Shown here: positions 1 through 8,404 of the stretch, one piece after another | Numbering within the stretch: the first letter of the stretch is position 1 | Layout: each line of letters starts with the position of its first letter | From: a virus | Direction: 5' to 3' (one strand) | DNA length: 25,579 nucleotides | Virus record (IMG/VR): IMGVR_UViG_3300034190_000938 | Span: 1 to 25,579 of that record | Notes under the pieces: model-generated | What the model was told of the DNA's origin: nothing | What the model saw: only the letters and a program-made list of their open reading frames with translations | The model's database searches: none | Program-made: the position numbers and the translations under genes

Positions 1-153
1 TGGATTTTGGGTAGTATATCTAAGGAAGACTTTTACAAGAAAGCTACCCTATATAGAAAAGGGGACATCGATAAAGATAACGGTTTTGTATTCAAAGCTG
101 ATTGTTACAATCTAAGAATAAATGAATTGAGTCCTATCCATGAAACAGTTTAA
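1..153 (+). CDS. C-terminal fragment of an unidentified plus-strand phage protein
   Basis: An open frame enters from the left edge and runs 50 codons to TAA at 151-153. It reads naturally as coding, with the segment ISKEDFYKKATLYRKGD followed by a hydrophilic end. Its stop overlaps the ATG at 140 of the next plus-strand gene by 14 nt, as expected in a tightly packed phage operon. The start lies outside the window. I do not recognise it firmly. The ending weakly recalls the C-termini of phage nuclease-like proteins, but no catalytic motif is in view. It is transcribed towards the late block, so it probably belongs to the early or replication side of the genome (inference). Confidence 0.6.
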   Translation, partial: WILGSISKEDFYKKATLYRKGDIDKDNGFVFKADCYNLRINELSPIHETV

Positions 154-370
154 AAGTAAAGTAAAAGCGAAATTGTTTTCGTTAGAAGCCTATCTAAACA
201 AGGATGGTAATGTTGAGTTGAATTACGAAGCAGTGAAACCAGAGGATTTAGAAAGAGAACTTAACACTGGGTTGCCCATGTACGATGGCACAAGCCAAGT
301 TGCAGCACTGCTTAGATTTATGAGGAAGATGGGAGATGAGATAATGGATGGTTCAAGAAACTACATCTAA
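140..370 (+). CDS. Small hypothetical protein, 76 aa
   Basis: This short plus-strand gene has its ATG 14 nt inside the end of the preceding frame, which suggests translational coupling. The product begins MKQFKSKVKAKLFSLEAYL, continues with an acidic middle, and ends in a helical, Met/Arg-rich stretch (residues about 52-70). There is no signal peptide, membrane segment or known motif. The TAA stop at 368-370 overlaps the TAG of the converging SET gene (367-369 on the other strand), so no intergenic space is left for a terminator. The function is unknown. The coupling to the upstream frame and the clean convergent end are the evidence that the gene is real. Confidence 0.6.
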   Translation: MKQFKSKVKAKLFSLEAYLNKDGNVELNYEAVKPEDLERELNTGLPMYDGTSQVAALLRFMRKMGDEIMDGSRNYI

Positions 371-684
371 GTATGGTAGTTTAGTAGTAGTTCTTCACCT
401 TCAGTTATTAATCTTTTCGTAAAGATATTATACACAAAATGATCATCCCAGTCTTGTGTACAATCTAAAAAACAATTTGGTTTATCGGAGTGGTTGATGA
501 AGCCACCAAGAGGTGTTCTTATATAGGTAAGAATCATTGGCACTTTGATATGTGTAGAACCTATATCCGTGCCTTTCTTTATATCTTGGGCCGCAAAGAT
601 TCCGTGACCATGCACAGAACTTTCTTTTATACAGACTTCTCTAGGCAAAGGATTATAATAAAATCTATTATACTTTACCTTCAT
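367..684 (-). CDS. SET-domain protein, putative protein-lysine methyltransferase
   Basis: SET-domain enzymes transfer a methyl group from S-adenosylmethionine to lysine side chains. The 105 residues are essentially one minimal SET domain with its landmarks in order. VHGHGIFA (residues 24-31) is the N-terminal Gly-x-Gly strand. FINHSDKPNC (62-71) matches the NHSxxPN SAM-binding pseudoknot motif. TEGEELLLNY (94-103) matches the C-terminal GEE-L-xxY motif, with Tyr103 in the catalytic tyrosine position. The length is close to that of small viral SET proteins, and there is no recognisable pre- or post-SET zinc domain. The gene is last in the late block: its ATG abuts the TAA of the 111-aa gene, and its stop overlaps that of a convergent gene. 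The family call is strong. The substrate is unknown; a virion protein or a host protein is possible (inference). The segment between the first and second motifs is short, so some insert elements are reduced. Confidence 0.85.
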   Translation of the reverse strand: MKVKYNRFYYNPLPREVCIKESSVHGHGIFAAQDIKKGTDIGSTHIKVPMILTYIRTPLGGFINHSDKPNCFLDCTQDWDDHFVYNIFTKRLITEGEELLLNYHT

Positions 685-1020
685 TTAAGTTTTGCTCTTA
701 CCCTTTTTATCTTTAAGAGCTTGTCTCATAGATTCTTTTTTATTACCATCTTTATCAAAGTCTAGATAGTCTGGCTTTGCACCAGTTCTACCCCCTGCAC
801 TTTTCTTTTCAAATTTTTTAATAGCACCACCTAAATTGTAACCCATGCCAAACTTTTTCTCTTGAGTCATCATACCCATCGGATCTTTCTTTGGTGCTGT
901 CATGGTAGTTTGCTGTCTGTTTTTTTCAGCAAGTCCACCCATCATCATAGGTTTACGTGGCATTGCCATACCACCACCATACATTTTAGTTGGTCGCTGT
1001 CCATTATTGTACATTTTCAT
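685..1020 (-). CDS. Met/Gly/Lys-rich small protein with a C-terminal DxDxDG segment
   Basis: This 111-aa basic protein has low-complexity sequence. Methionine makes up about 13% of residues, including MMMGG near residue 25, with many Gly and Lys. From about residue 84 it reads DYLDFDKDGNKKE and then a lysine-rich end. DxDxDG resembles a calcium-binding loop, but the acidic residue that should close the loop (position 12) is missing, so binding is doubtful. The gene is coupled to the 1619-aa gene by a TGATG overlap at 1018-1022 and is followed directly by the SET gene. Small proteins of this composition are common next to structural genes in marine phages, but no function is established that I know of. 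It could be a minor internal virion protein. Its composition parallels that of the 122-aa protein at 23892-24260. Confidence 0.75.
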   Translation of the reverse strand: MKMYNNGQRPTKMYGGGMAMPRKPMMMGGLAEKNRQQTTMTAPKKDPMGMMTQEKKFGMGYNLGGAIKKFEKKSAGGRTGAKPDYLDFDKDGNKKESMRQALKDKKGKSKT

Positions 1021-4000
1021 CAGTCTTCTCCTTCTTCATTAAAAATAGGTAACTCCCTAACATTAGATCGTGCTAGTTCTGTTATCATAAAATCTTGAAC
1101 TAAAATACCAAATTCATTTAGTTTTACTCTATCCATGTTCTCTGGGTATAAGAGAACTTCTTTAAGAACTTTAGCAGCGTCTGGATCACCCGCTGCCATC
1201 TTTACCATATCTTGAGCTGCGTTAAGCGACACTCTAACTGCAAACTCTGATCCAACGTAGGCAGGACTAACCATACCTCTCGCCAAGTTATAAACTCTAC
1301 TTAAAATTTCTGTAATGGCAAATCCTATTTTTCTACTACTTGGGCCTGTTAAAGTATCAGGATCTTGAGTAGTGTTTTTTAAATAAACCATTACATCTTT
1401 TAGATCGTTAATGTGTTGTTGATCCATAACTTCATTAAGAATTTTTCTTACATTAGGATTCTCTATAGCTTCTACAATATTTTCAGGATTACTATATCCA
1501 TAGACAAGACTCTTTCCCCCATCAATTTTAGATAAAAACTTACCCTTTTGTACAGTTCTATTACCTTTTGCAAGCAATCCCTCTAAAATAAGTTTAGTTA
1601 GGACATTATCGATTTCTTTAGAATACTTCTCCATGTTTTCTGCACCCAAAGCTAACAAGTCAGATTTTAACTCCTGTATCCCTGTAAGATCTCCTTCTTC
1701 TACATACTTTTTAAAGAATCCCTCTGCGTTACCATACTTACCAAAATCTCTTAATTTAGCTCTGTAATTTTCTTCGAGAGCTTTTAATTGTTGCTCTCCT
1801 TTGCTTACAGATTTTAGTTTTGTTTCTATTTTATTTTTAAATCTATTATACTGAGTTTGTAAGATACTATGTCTTTTCATTTGTTTGACAATATCTTTTT
1901 CATCACTGATTATTTTTGCAAAGTCTATTAAAGGCTCTTGAACTGGTTTACCATTTCTTATAACAGTTACATTTGTTAGACTGCTTAGTTCATTTAATTT
2001 TTCTATATCCAACTCTCCAAAGTCATAACCTCCCTTTTTTTCGTTCAGTATAACCTTTGCTCTAGGACTTATAGTCTCTATTGATTTAACTATTTTATTT
2101 GCCCAACCTGTATAAACCATACCTTCAATGACTTCTTTAGTTATTTTAAAAGCATCGGCAGATGAAGGATCATCCATATCAAACACTTCTTGAAAGTTTT
2201 TTCTGTCTGACAACTGTGTAAATATTCTTCTTACGTCTCCTTGTATTTCAGTTGCAAGAAGAGGATTGTCAGGATCTTTCATGTACTTAGTTATCTTTTG
2301 TATGATAGGATTAAAGATCTGAGATGGAGTTTCTTTTGTAAATACGGCTCGTGTTTCTTCTGGTCGTTTTGTATCTTTTTGAGTTTTTAAGGGTACAATA
2401 TCACTCTTAGATTTATTGTATATAGACAAAGGACCTTTACCATCTCTCAGTCTATCAAATACATTTGATCTGTATATGTCTTTAGAGTTCTGTTGCATGT
2501 CTTTTAAATTGCCTGCAGCAGTTGTTATCAAGTCGTCTATCTCTGACTCAAATGCTTTTACTTCACGACCTAACTCGATATTATTTGTTCTAAAGGCATA
2601 GTTTCTAAACGTAGCTTGTACATCCATAACTTCACTCGGTAAAGCTAGAAACGCATCAAACGCATCATCTTCTGATTCAGAATAAAACATGGCTATGTCT
2701 AGTTCGTCTGCGTCTTTGCTTATAAATTTAGGATTAGCTTTTTCTAATTTTGTAACAGGATCTATTATTATATCTTGTCTATGTAAAGTTTTTAATTTTT
2801 CTATTGTTGAGGGACTGAACTTACTTCTTAAAGTTCGTACACCCATTTCTTTCAAAGAACCTCGTAGTGTTTTTGCTAAAGGTCCTTCTAAAAATTTACC
2901 CTCTGCTGTAAAATATTTACTCAAGGGAGTTTTAAATGTTTCTAACTCTTCTTTTTTTGCTATCAAACTTTTTAACAAAGGCAACACATTTACTGTTTTA
3001 CCCTCTGCTTCCATAGCTTTGTCAAATTCTTTGTAACCAATTTTTCCGTTTGCATAACTTCTGAGAAGTATACTTTCCATTAGATCTTCAGTTAGAACAT
3101 CAATATTTTTTAAATACTTAGTATCTAATCTGTTAGTCTTCATAGTTTCAGCACGTTCTATGAGAGCTTTATGTATTCTACTTGTAATTTTTTCAATGGC
3201 TTCACCTCTTTTTAAATCAGGTTCTAGCTTCATACCTAGTTTAATTGCTGCATTTATTAAAGAGTTAAACTCTTCACTTTTAAAATCTGTGGATCTCTCA
3301 TCTTTAAGAATAGTACTTAAAACTTCTCCCACAAGAATGTTAGCTTGAGTTTGATCTTTTACTAACTCAGTCTTTCCTCTTTGCAAGGCACTTTCTATAC
3401 CTCTTATGATTTTACCAATATCTTCATTTGTTTGAAAATTAACACCTTGCTTTGTTAATTGTTGTTTTAAGTTTTCAACAGATCTGTCGCCAAGTTTAAG
3501 CATTTCTTCTTGTTCTATGATTGCGTCAGTCATGCCGTCAACATTTTTTAAAGATGTAACGTCAGATACATCAATGTTTGTTGCCGAACTTTTTGAAAGA
3601 CCTCGTAGCCAACCTAAACTTGTGAGAGATGCAAAAGTTGTTCTTAATGATTCTTTAACTTTCATTTGCATGTCAGGGTTTGTATTTTTGGCAAAAGACT
3701 TGACTATTCTGTCTTCTAATTTACTAAATTCTGTTATAGAATCTAAAACTAACTCCATGTTTTCTTCACTCATTTTTTCTGATAATTTAAAAACATAAGT
3801 TATTGCAGCTCTTTGTGTTCGATTTAATCTTTTACCTTGTGAGTTTAAATATTCTTCAAATTTTAAAAGATTTCCGTCTAAGAAAAGTTGTTTAGGAACT
3901 CCGGGGATTATTGAACCTAATGATAGTACCTTAGACATAGTGCTATGTAAAGTAGGTGGTTTACCAGTAATTATAGATCCTACCCCTGTTACCAGACCAA

Positions 4001-5879
4001 CCCCTCCTCTAACTATGTATCTACCACCTAAAGCATATCCGATTGCACCCAGACCTTGTGCAGAGTAGTAGTCTAATAAAGGGTCTTCTCCACTTGTTAA
4101 AAGTTCAGCTACAGCAAATTGAGTTAAACTGGCAGGTGCTGATATAGCTAGACCCTCTTTAAATATAGGATAAGCACCCAAACTATATGTATAATTTCTG
4201 AATAACTTACCTCTTATAGTGTTTATAGTGTTGGTTGCTTTTATGTACTCTAAGCTACCTTTTTTTAACTTTGCTCTTTCTTTTATAAGTTTAGCCTTTT
4301 GATCTTTTAATCTTTGTAAAGTGTTTGATACTTTCTGTTGACCAAAACCTATTTCAAGAAATTTATCATTTAAACTTACTTTTTCTCCATCACGAGCTAG
4401 TGCTTGAGCTTTTTGTTTTACACTCATGTCCTCGAACGGATCTTTTTTTAATTTTGTAGGTTTGAGTTCTTCTACTTTTTTTTCTAATTTTCTTACTGCT
4501 TTTTTACCGAGAGTTCCTGATAATTTAGCAAGTGAGGACATACCTAACACGTTCTCAAGGTAGATCATAAAAAATCTTTCACTTGCACCTAATTGATCTA
4601 TACTTTCAAACAGTAACTGTTCAGCTTGATCTCTGTCTACAAATTCTCTTTGTCCTATAACGTTACCATCTAGGTCAGTTATTTGTGTTAGTTCATTAAA
4701 TCTTTCTCTTGTTATACCCCCCGGTTTATCAATTTGTTTTTCGAGTTCTTCAATGATCATAGTATTTACTTGATCAGATAGTAACTCACCACCTAGATAC
4801 TTAAATATTTCTTTATTGGATTGAACCCATTTTTTTCTTTCTTCTTCAGATGCGTTCCAAGCGTCAGTAAAATCAGCACCCTGATCAAACATCTGCTTAC
4901 CTATCATAGCAGCGATAGCTCCTTCTCCTGCAAACTGAGGTAAATCAAATGTCATACCTCTTTGAGTTTCATTCAAAGTTTCTACAAATGTATTGAAAAA
5001 GTTTCCTGTAGATATCCTGTCTATGATAGCCTGCTCTACTCTTACCTCATCTTTTCTACTCATTTGTAGATCAGGATATTTTTGATTTAAATTTTTAAAA
5101 GTTCCAGATACTATCTTTGCAACTTCTAGTCTTCCTTCAGCATATCTTTGTTGTTTGTTCTTTAAAACTACGTCATTATTGTCCGTTGTTTTTACTGCTT
5201 GACCTCTAGTAAATGCTATCTCTGGGCCATCTGCTTTTTTCATACGTGTGATAGTGGTAAAAGCATTATTTACAATAGTATCAAATTTGGGTTTTTGACT
5301 TGAGAATTGAGGGTTTTTACTTAGAAGATACGCATTTTTTAATCGATTATAAGCTTTAGTAGATAACTCTGGTATAGGTTCATTGTTCTCTAACTTACTT
5401 ATGAACTCTTGATATGTGCCTGCAGGTTGTCGTTGTTGTTGGATATCTTCTTGTGCAGTTCTGGCTAATTCCGTATCTTTAGGCAATCCTGCTTTTTCAT
5501 CTTTATCTGTAACAATACCTCTAGGAGATGGTAGAATATTTTGCAACATACCTGCTTTTTTAACAGAGGGTTCTTCTTTTCTTATAAACTTCTTTACGCC
5601 TTCTATTTTAATATTCTTATCAACAACTTTAGCTTTTTCAAATTCCTCAGTTTTTACAGGAGGTACATCTTTTTCAGGTGGTATATAGGCAGAGTCATCA
5701 ACAACAGGAGAAGGAGTTATAACTTTTTCTTCTTCTTGTACGTTTCTAGGTCTTGTCACACCTATATTTAACATACCTGTTTCTTTTTCTTTAAAGTCAA
5801 GAATTCCTTTTTTCTCGGCTTCTTCTTTTGTAATTACAGGTAGATCTTCTACAGTGGTTTCTTCCATGAGAGTAGCCAT
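1020..5879 (-). CDS. Giant putative internal virion / DNA-ejection protein, 1619 aa
   Basis: This is the largest gene in the window, at the distal end of the virion block. That is where T7-like and other podoviruses keep their large internal core or ejection proteins, so the role is inferred from size and position. The N-terminal ~130 residues are charged and probably disordered (runs of E, K and P). Long helical, Lys/Glu-rich stretches follow. A Gly/hydrophobic segment lies around residues 580-660 (ISAPASLTQFAVAELL, then GLGAIGYALGGRY and GVGLVTGVGSII), which could insert into a membrane. I see no transglycosylase or protease motif. Residues 1533-1549 read ARGMVSPAYVGSEFAVR and closely match residues 40-56 of the 122-aa protein. 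The start is coupled to the 654-aa gene by TAATG at 5877-5881. Confidence 0.8.
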   Translation of the reverse strand: MATLMEETTVEDLPVITKEEAEKKGILDFKEKETGMLNIGVTRPRNVQEEEKVITPSPVVDDSAYIPPEKDVPPVKTEEFEKAKVVDKNIKIEGVKKFIRKEEPSVKKAGMLQNILPSPRGIVTDKDEKAGLPKDTELARTAQEDIQQQRQPAGTYQEFISKLENNEPIPELSTKAYNRLKNAYLLSKNPQFSSQKPKFDTIVNNAFTTITRMKKADGPEIAFTRGQAVKTTDNNDVVLKNKQQRYAEGRLEVAKIVSGTFKNLNQKYPDLQMSRKDEVRVEQAIIDRISTGNFFNTFVETLNETQRGMTFDLPQFAGEGAIAAMIGKQMFDQGADFTDAWNASEEERKKWVQSNKEIFKYLGGELLSDQVNTMIIEELEKQIDKPGGITRERFNELTQITDLDGNVIGQREFVDRDQAEQLLFESIDQLGASERFFMIYLENVLGMSSLAKLSGTLGKKAVRKLEKKVEELKPTKLKKDPFEDMSVKQKAQALARDGEKVSLNDKFLEIGFGQQKVSNTLQRLKDQKAKLIKERAKLKKGSLEYIKATNTINTIRGKLFRNYTYSLGAYPIFKEGLAISAPASLTQFAVAELLTSGEDPLLDYYSAQGLGAIGYALGGRYIVRGGVGLVTGVGSIITGKPPTLHSTMSKVLSLGSIIPGVPKQLFLDGNLLKFEEYLNSQGKRLNRTQRAAITYVFKLSEKMSEENMELVLDSITEFSKLEDRIVKSFAKNTNPDMQMKVKESLRTTFASLTSLGWLRGLSKSSATNIDVSDVTSLKNVDGMTDAIIEQEEMLKLGDRSVENLKQQLTKQGVNFQTNEDIGKIIRGIESALQRGKTELVKDQTQANILVGEVLSTILKDERSTDFKSEEFNSLINAAIKLGMKLEPDLKRGEAIEKITSRIHKALIERAETMKTNRLDTKYLKNIDVLTEDLMESILLRSYANGKIGYKEFDKAMEAEGKTVNVLPLLKSLIAKKEELETFKTPLSKYFTAEGKFLEGPLAKTLRGSLKEMGVRTLRSKFSPSTIEKLKTLHRQDIIIDPVTKLEKANPKFISKDADELDIAMFYSESEDDAFDAFLALPSEVMDVQATFRNYAFRTNNIELGREVKAFESEIDDLITTAAGNLKDMQQNSKDIYRSNVFDRLRDGKGPLSIYNKSKSDIVPLKTQKDTKRPEETRAVFTKETPSQIFNPIIQKITKYMKDPDNPLLATEIQGDVRRIFTQLSDRKNFQEVFDMDDPSSADAFKITKEVIEGMVYTGWANKIVKSIETISPRAKVILNEKKGGYDFGELDIEKLNELSSLTNVTVIRNGKPVQEPLIDFAKIISDEKDIVKQMKRHSILQTQYNRFKNKIETKLKSVSKGEQQLKALEENYRAKLRDFGKYGNAEGFFKKYVEEGDLTGIQELKSDLLALGAENMEKYSKEIDNVLTKLILEGLLAKGNRTVQKGKFLSKIDGGKSLVYGYSNPENIVEAIENPNVRKILNEVMDQQHINDLKDVMVYLKNTTQDPDTLTGPSSRKIGFAITEILSRVYNLARGMVSPAYVGSEFAVRVSLNAAQDMVKMAAGDPDAAKVLKEVLLYPENMDRVKLNEFGILVQDFMITELARSNVRELPIFNEEGED

Positions 5880-7843
5880 TATGTAATCTTATCTCCATCT
5901 TGTATTTGATTTCTAGGTACAGATTCAAGAGTGTCTGTGTCTATAACGTTATCTGGATTGTTAGGATCAGATATGTATTTAGGGTTACCTTCTTCATTTA
6001 TATCAGTTGCTTTACGTCTAAACTCACCTCTTGACATAGGTTGTCCGACCAGTTGGGTTTCTCTTTTTATCTTATGATATTGTTTCGCAGCATATATTAT
6101 TCTTCTTTCTTTATCTGAAAGAACATTAAATTTACCTGCAGAAGGTTTATTGTAGATGTCATGAATTAAACTTTGTTTGTTAACTAAATTTTCAGTGTCT
6201 TCTAATACAGTTTCTATAGCTGATATTTGGGAATACATATTAGTAAATATTCCTGTAGTTCCTAATCTTCTTAACTGCACTTCAAAATCTTGGTTAGATA
6301 ATCTTCCTGATGGATCAGCGGCTCGTGCTAACGTAAAAGCAAGCTCAATTTTTAAAGCTTCAATTTTTCCTAATTCATCAAGGTTGGTTTTGTTAAATAC
6401 TCTTTGTAAAGTGCTAGAAAACATTTCAGCACTATCATCACTACTCCCTGAAAGTTGTTCTGCTAGTTGACTAATTTGACCCCCTGTACCAAATATACCA
6501 AACCCTAGTTTGTACATCTCCTGTACAAGACCATCACTTAGTTTAATTTTTTCTCTTAGTCCTAAAAGTGTTTTTAATTTGTTTCTAGCTTTTATAGCGG
6601 CATCAAATCCTTTATTAAAATCTTTTTTCTTAACATCCAAGATTGATAGTAGTTCTTCTTGTCTAGGCATACCCATAGTTAAAACGCCATTTTGTTCTAG
6701 CTCTGACCCCGGTCTAGCAGGAGCAGACATAGCTATGGATATAGCTTGTATCTTTTTACGATCACTTTTTTCTCCTTGACCAAAGTTATTGTTTAAATAT
6801 TTCATAACTTGATCTTTTTGAATATTTAAAGGATCGTTAATGTTTAATTTTCTTAATTGTATAGCATGGAATAAATAACCGTAAGCTTCTTGTATGGAAG
6901 GAGTGTCTACACCTGCATCAATATCTCCTTGAAATATTTTATTTGGTGCTATTTTTGTAGCATAATCATACAAAAATTGATTTGTTTTTCCTTCATACCC
7001 ATAATCTTTTGCTAAATTATCAAATATCTGACGTTCTTTTTTACTTCTTGGACTATAAGGATATGCCTTTAATTTGCCATCTTTTTCGTATGGAAAGAAC
7101 AATGAGTCTTTTTTAAAAAAATCTATCATAGTTTTATTGTCTTTATTAAACTTTGAAAACGCACTACTTATAGCGTTAGCTTCGATGCTAGAATCATTTA
7201 TACCATCGTACAAATCTATGATTGAATCTAATGCTCCAAACTCTCTTAATAGTTTTGTAAATACTAAAGCTTTTTGTTCACCATTTTGACCTTTTGGACT
7301 TTCATTTAATGAATAACCATTTAGAAGATCCCTTTCATTTTTTTTAAAAACAGAATTTAAAAACTTTTTTTGATCTGGTTTACCATCAAAATGTTTTCTA
7401 AAAGCTATAAGATCTTGAGGATTTGATATATGATCTTGTAAAGATTGCCAAAATTGAGTTGCCCTAGCATAACTATCTTTTTGAATACCTGTTTCAAAAT
7501 ACGAAGCCGTTCCCGGAAAAGAATAAGTACCTATCTTTATTAAGTTTTCATCTTCAGTAGCCATAGCCATCTGTTGTAGCTTAGACATATCGAGACTTAA
7601 CCTGTCCCCTGCTCTTCCAAATAAATCGATGGGTTCTCTATTTGCGACCTGCTGTTTAGCATCTTGTAAAATATTGCCTATTTCTTTAGGAACTCTTTTT
7701 TTAGGATTGGTTGCAGCTTCAAATACAAAGTTTTCCAACTCTGCTATTCGTGCATCCTCTGTACCCCTAATATCTCTTTCTCGTTCGATGTTTTTGTTAA
7801 AACCACCGACTAATCCTTTTACAAATGCTAATCCTATACTCAT
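5879..7843 (-). CDS. Putative internal virion protein with an ADPSGR motif, 654 aa
   Basis: This is a largely helical, soluble protein with no signal peptide. It lies between the 187-aa gene (ATGA overlap at 7840-7843) and the giant gene (TAATG overlap), so it should be translated in step with them. Near the C-terminus, residues 505-528 contain TLARAADPSGRLSNQDFEVQ followed by LRRLG. The core LAR-ADPSGR-(L/I)-xx-QD is repeated in the 122-aa protein at 23892-24260. From memory, similar motifs occur near the ends of long marine phage internal proteins, but I cannot verify a family. A role in the virion interior or in ejection is inferred from position, size and the shared motif. No enzyme signature is visible. 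Confidence 0.75.
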   Translation of the reverse strand: MSIGLAFVKGLVGGFNKNIERERDIRGTEDARIAELENFVFEAATNPKKRVPKEIGNILQDAKQQVANREPIDLFGRAGDRLSLDMSKLQQMAMATEDENLIKIGTYSFPGTASYFETGIQKDSYARATQFWQSLQDHISNPQDLIAFRKHFDGKPDQKKFLNSVFKKNERDLLNGYSLNESPKGQNGEQKALVFTKLLREFGALDSIIDLYDGINDSSIEANAISSAFSKFNKDNKTMIDFFKKDSLFFPYEKDGKLKAYPYSPRSKKERQIFDNLAKDYGYEGKTNQFLYDYATKIAPNKIFQGDIDAGVDTPSIQEAYGYLFHAIQLRKLNINDPLNIQKDQVMKYLNNNFGQGEKSDRKKIQAISIAMSAPARPGSELEQNGVLTMGMPRQEELLSILDVKKKDFNKGFDAAIKARNKLKTLLGLREKIKLSDGLVQEMYKLGFGIFGTGGQISQLAEQLSGSSDDSAEMFSSTLQRVFNKTNLDELGKIEALKIELAFTLARAADPSGRLSNQDFEVQLRRLGTTGIFTNMYSQISAIETVLEDTENLVNKQSLIHDIYNKPSAGKFNVLSDKERRIIYAAKQYHKIKRETQLVGQPMSRGEFRRKATDINEEGNPKYISDPNNPDNVIDTDTLESVPRNQIQDGDKIT

Positions 7844-8403
7844 TCTTCTATTTCTTTCGCTTGTGGTTGCATGTTCAAAAAGTTTTCTTCAACTGGTTTT
7901 CCACCCTCACGTATGGATTCATTAATATTTTCTTGTATAAATTCAAACATACGTGGATTGTTTCGTTTAATTAGGCTAAAGAATTTTTCATCACTCATTT
8001 TATTCTTTTGACCTGCATCTTTATTTTCAAACATACGATAAGGTATACCTTCTTCTTCTGCCATGTTAGCCATGACAATAGCTAAAGGTGGTTTTATAAG
8101 TAATCCAACGTCAGGAGTAAATCTACCTTCGTGAAACCCTTGAAGGATGTAACCTTCTATCATAACTTCTATAGATACCCCACCCAACATTAGTTTAAGC
8201 ATCTCTTCTTTTACACTAGGTTTGTTCAAAGATCGTATTGCTTTGTCTAGTACAACCTCTGGGTCTACATCAAGAGGTGGCTTACCCCAGTTCCACTGAG
8301 AGTTTACTCTAGTTAAAGAGTACCCCGGAGGAGCTTTAGAAAAGGGATCTTTTGCTTTAATAGAACCTCTAGCAGGTGGCTCTTGGTCGTTCATCATTTC
8401 CAT
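7840..8403 (-). CDS. Conserved-looking virion-block protein, 187 aa
   Basis: The product starts with a proline-rich segment (KDPFSKAPPGYSLTR) and a Trp-containing stretch (NSQWNWGKPPLDVDPE). A helical middle with hydrophobic character (residues about 68-115) and a charged C-terminus follow. It has no clear transmembrane segment or catalytic motif. The end is coupled to the 654-aa gene by ATGA, and the start lies one base past the stop of the 166-aa gene. I recognise the PPGYSLTRV-type N-terminus as something that recurs in marine phage genomes, but not with a function. A structural or assembly role is inferred from its position among the putative internal proteins. Confidence 0.7.
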   Translation of the reverse strand: MEMMNDQEPPARGSIKAKDPFSKAPPGYSLTRVNSQWNWGKPPLDVDPEVVLDKAIRSLNKPSVKEEMLKLMLGGVSIEVMIEGYILQGFHEGRFTPDVGLLIKPPLAIVMANMAEEEGIPYRMFENKDAGQKNKMSDEKFFSLIKRNNPRMFEFIQENINESIREGGKPVEENFLNMQPQAKEIEE

Positions 8404-8404
8404 A

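Noticed and set aside
730-765. EF-hand calcium site in the 111-aa protein
   Set aside because: DxDxDG is present, but the glutamate needed at loop position 12 is missing, and there is no paired second hand.
490-765. Plus-strand frame opposite the SET and 111-aa genes
   Set aside because: It is antisense to two well-supported minus-strand genes, has no ribosome site and has a Phe/Ile-rich shadow composition.
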